From Gnetum montanum (Eukaryota; Streptophyta; Gnetopsida; Gnetales; Gnetaceae), in contig MNCI01006877.1 in the NCBI GenBank assembly GCA_015680685.1, forward strand, positions 33,423 through 97,422: DNA of 64,000 nt, given 5' to 3'. A model generated the notes under the pieces. That model searched no databases and had not been told where the DNA came from. It saw only the letters and a list, made by a program, of their open reading frames with translations. The position numbers and the translations under genes were made by a program. This document shows positions 61,727 through 64,000 of the stretch, piece after piece (the first letter of the stretch is position 1; the number at the start of each line of letters is the position of its first letter).

Positions 61727-63368
61727 TTTTTGATGCTAGAAGGAGGGCCAATAGGTTTTCTACCATTACGAACCCATCACCTAGGAGCCCATATGCCTTA
61801 TCCAACATTTTATTTCTTAATTTTATTATGTATTACTTCTCTTTTCCTATTTTACTTGATCCTTATTTCCAAGTATGTGTAGGAAACACTCTTTGATATC
61901 ATGTCTAGCTAAGGAATTAACTCATCACAAAAATCAAAGATTCATAGAACAATGAAGATGGAAAAGACTAAGGTGCTCACATTACTCATGAATGCCCACA
62001 TGTACAAAATTTCATGTGAAAAATGGAAGCTCAACATTCCACTAGTCAAACTTGAGCTACGAAGGATGATCAAATATGAAGCTACTAACAACTTAAACCC
62101 ATTCCTTTCAAATTCAAGCTACCCAATAAAGTTGGATTAGCATAAAAGGATAACACTAGCAAAGTACCTACTCTTTAGGAATAAAATCTAAGCACTTTCC
62201 AACACCAAAATACAACCACGATAATCATTTTTGGATTTCCCATTGAGTCATCCTAGTCTTAATTTTAATCAAAAACATCACTTTCATGTTCAACATAGCC
62301 TAGCTAGTGGTGGAATTAACATTTTTGATGATGATAAGAATGAGAACCCTCATGTCTCACTATCTATAAATTTCTACCATCAATCCACTATATAACTACA
62401 AATCCCAATCTTGTAGCATGTTAACCTTATTAGCTCCAATCCATTTTTTATGTATATTTCACAAACAACTTATCCTATGGGTCTTATTTCAACTACTCCA
62501 TCTACCATTGCCCCCTCTACCATTACCTTGCCTTCAACCTATGGCCTATTCTAGAGTACAACCACTATTAACCAAACACCTCATGCACAAATTTAAAATT
62601 CCAACCAATTATGGATCTTATTCTAGCCATCATCCCTTATACAACCAATTTAACAATCATAGGTTTCATTGCAATTCCTCATATCCTCTTAACATTTCTC
62701 TTAGTATAATGTTCTATATGTTATCTCCATATCCACCATTATGTTCCATAGGTAATTTTTCTTACTCATAATCTCCTCTTACAAAATATGTCTATGCCAT
62801 CTATTCTTGGTATTCCACCTAAGTCAATGCTCTTTCTTTAAGAATTTTTATATAGATTACAAGTTAATGAGAATCAAACATGAAAAACCACAATCTTACA
62901 TGGTGAAAATCTATTGTTTCCATTTCTCATCTTCTTGTTGATCCCATTAGCCCTTTAATTCTACTTGCTTAAGTCACCAAGGAAGTCTCATTATCTAACT
63001 TTACCAAGTATGATGGGAAAAATGATCCCACAAATCATGCTATCACTTTTTGCAATGAATGCATGATATTGACTATCTATCTCCATACTATTATAAGAAG
63101 CTTTTCGAACTCACTGATAGGAAAAGCACTTGAATGATATAGGATCCTTCTTCATGGGTTCATTGCCTCATTGGAGTAGCTCTCCATAGCCTTTGTGGAG
63201 AGGTTCAAATACAATATCAAGAGGGGTGGCATATTCCAAAAGCTATTGGCCATCAAGTAGACACCCACTAGATCTATTTCTAAGTTTTTCTCTTGATGGA
63301 CTTCAACAATGATGGAGCTAACTCATCCACTTTGTAATGACTAACTATTGGATATTTTCAAAGGGGAT
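61727..63368 (+). pseudogene. Element U leader and gag (Tat-like)
   Basis: Leader with primer site, a Pro/Leu/Ser-rich N-terminal region (62418-62771) and a capsid core at 62980-63250 reading LSNFTKYDGKNDPTNHAITF, CNECMILTIYLHTII, FSNSLIGKALE and IAFVERFKYNI. This matches the gag of T (LPNLTKYN, FRNEC, FSNSLSIRALEW). It stops where an Athila-type LTR begins. Nonsense codons present. Confidence 0.65.
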
Positions 63369-63828
63369 TAATGAGTGATAAGTTTCCCCCATGTCTAACC
63401 ATATGGATCACAAGAATGTATGCATGATTCAGTTAAATTCCATGAAACTTTAAGCTAATAGTATCCTATATAACTAGGCGTTAAGTTGCTAGTCATTGTC
63501 TTCCCAATCATTACTTATACTAGTTCAATTGGTATGGTTAAGTGTGATTGAGACATAAGATATTTTATCTAAAATGACCCTATATTTGAAATTGAAAGTA
63601 AAATTAAATATGAAATCTTATTACATGTATAGACCCTATAAATCTATTAAATAGTAGAAATATAAATGCTATTAAGATTTGAAAACATCATTAAAAAATT
63701 ACAAAGTATTCTTGGTAACTAAGCCATTATCATCACTTTTATCTCTCATATGTTTTTCACCATCTCTTGTAGTTTGGTCCTTCATAGAAGGCAACATTCA
63801 TATCTTAACAATAAAGGATAATGATCAT
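63369..63828 (-). mobile_element. Athila-type LTR, degenerate, minus orientation
   Basis: The + strand start (TAATGAGTGATAAGTTTCCCCC, then AACCATATGGATCAC and GATTCAGTTAAATTCCA) matches the LTR starts at 6940 and 15001. It is shorter (about 460 bp) and the far end is unsure; no clean target duplication was found. Probably a truncated solo LTR. Confidence 0.5.
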
Positions 63829-64000
63829 TAAAAAGAGAATACCAAAACCCTTTCCCTCATATTGGTCCTCTCGTTTATCGTTTACATTCTACATTAAGTC
63901 ATAATAAACATAATTTCCCATACTTCAATTTTATTTTACATCACTCATAGTTCATTTCTACACCATTTTTATTTACATCACTAGGTTTTATTGATTATAT
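63829..64000 (+). repeat. Direct repeat of 61317-61500, running off the window
   Basis: AATACCAAAACCCTTTCCCTC onward matches 61317 onward at about 90 percent by eye, same orientation, 2.52 kb apart. It may be the second LTR of U. Confidence 0.55.

Overview
The window looks like nuclear DNA of a seed plant with a large, repeat-packed genome. It is AT-rich, has no intact host gene, and is almost entirely decayed LTR retrotransposons nested in one another. A gymnosperm would fit the great age of the copies, but that is a guess; nothing here fixes the species. Two sequencing gaps are present (16348-16885 and 60891-61316). All open frames are short because the elements carry many stops and frameshifts. 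Differences from expected motifs are mostly C-to-T or G-to-A, as expected from long cytosine methylation.

Layout, left to right. Element B (+ strand) enters from the left and ends with its 3' LTR at 919-1712, inserted in the integrase of element A. A (minus, 1713-7882) has gag, protease, RT, integrase, a primer-binding site and a 5' LTR, but no RNase H. A sits in an extra ORF (ORF2) of element C (minus, 7883-15000), which keeps RNase H and integrase; C integrase is itself split by a 1540-bp solo LTR (12591-14130). Element D (minus, 15001-20356) has a 3' LTR, a 3' module shared with B, protease and gag, but no RT or integrase. It is followed by a Tat-like RT/RNase H fragment (V, 20357 to about 22880). 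Next is a second Tat-like element T (minus, about 22900-43156) with gag, protease and a long ORF on the opposite strand; its leader is split by element E.

E (+, 31150-41374) and F (+, 44713-57361) are complete from LTR to LTR, with 5-bp target duplications. Both lack RT, RNase H and integrase, and both keep gag and ORF2. F carries an insertion (H, 47375-50754) with an intronless ascorbate peroxidase fragment. F sits in element G (RT at 43162-44040, protease to 44712, gag at 57362-58055). The right end holds a region of diverged repeats (58056-60890), a second Tat-like gag element (U, 61317-63368), an Athila-type LTR and a direct repeat.

A, B, C, D, E, F and G form one Athila-like Ty3/gypsy superfamily: LTRs ending TGATGAG/CTCATCA, a tRNA-Asp-type primer site, a CX2CX3HX4C gag knuckle and a DLG-type protease. 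The most interesting pattern is ORF2. It lies after integrase, where Athila env-like genes sit. In three elements it starts at an ATG directly after a splice-acceptor-like AG, and it is kept in elements that lost pol. In E and F an LTR-like promoter lies upstream of it, and its short palindromic repeats match those in the LTR of the same element, not those of the other element.
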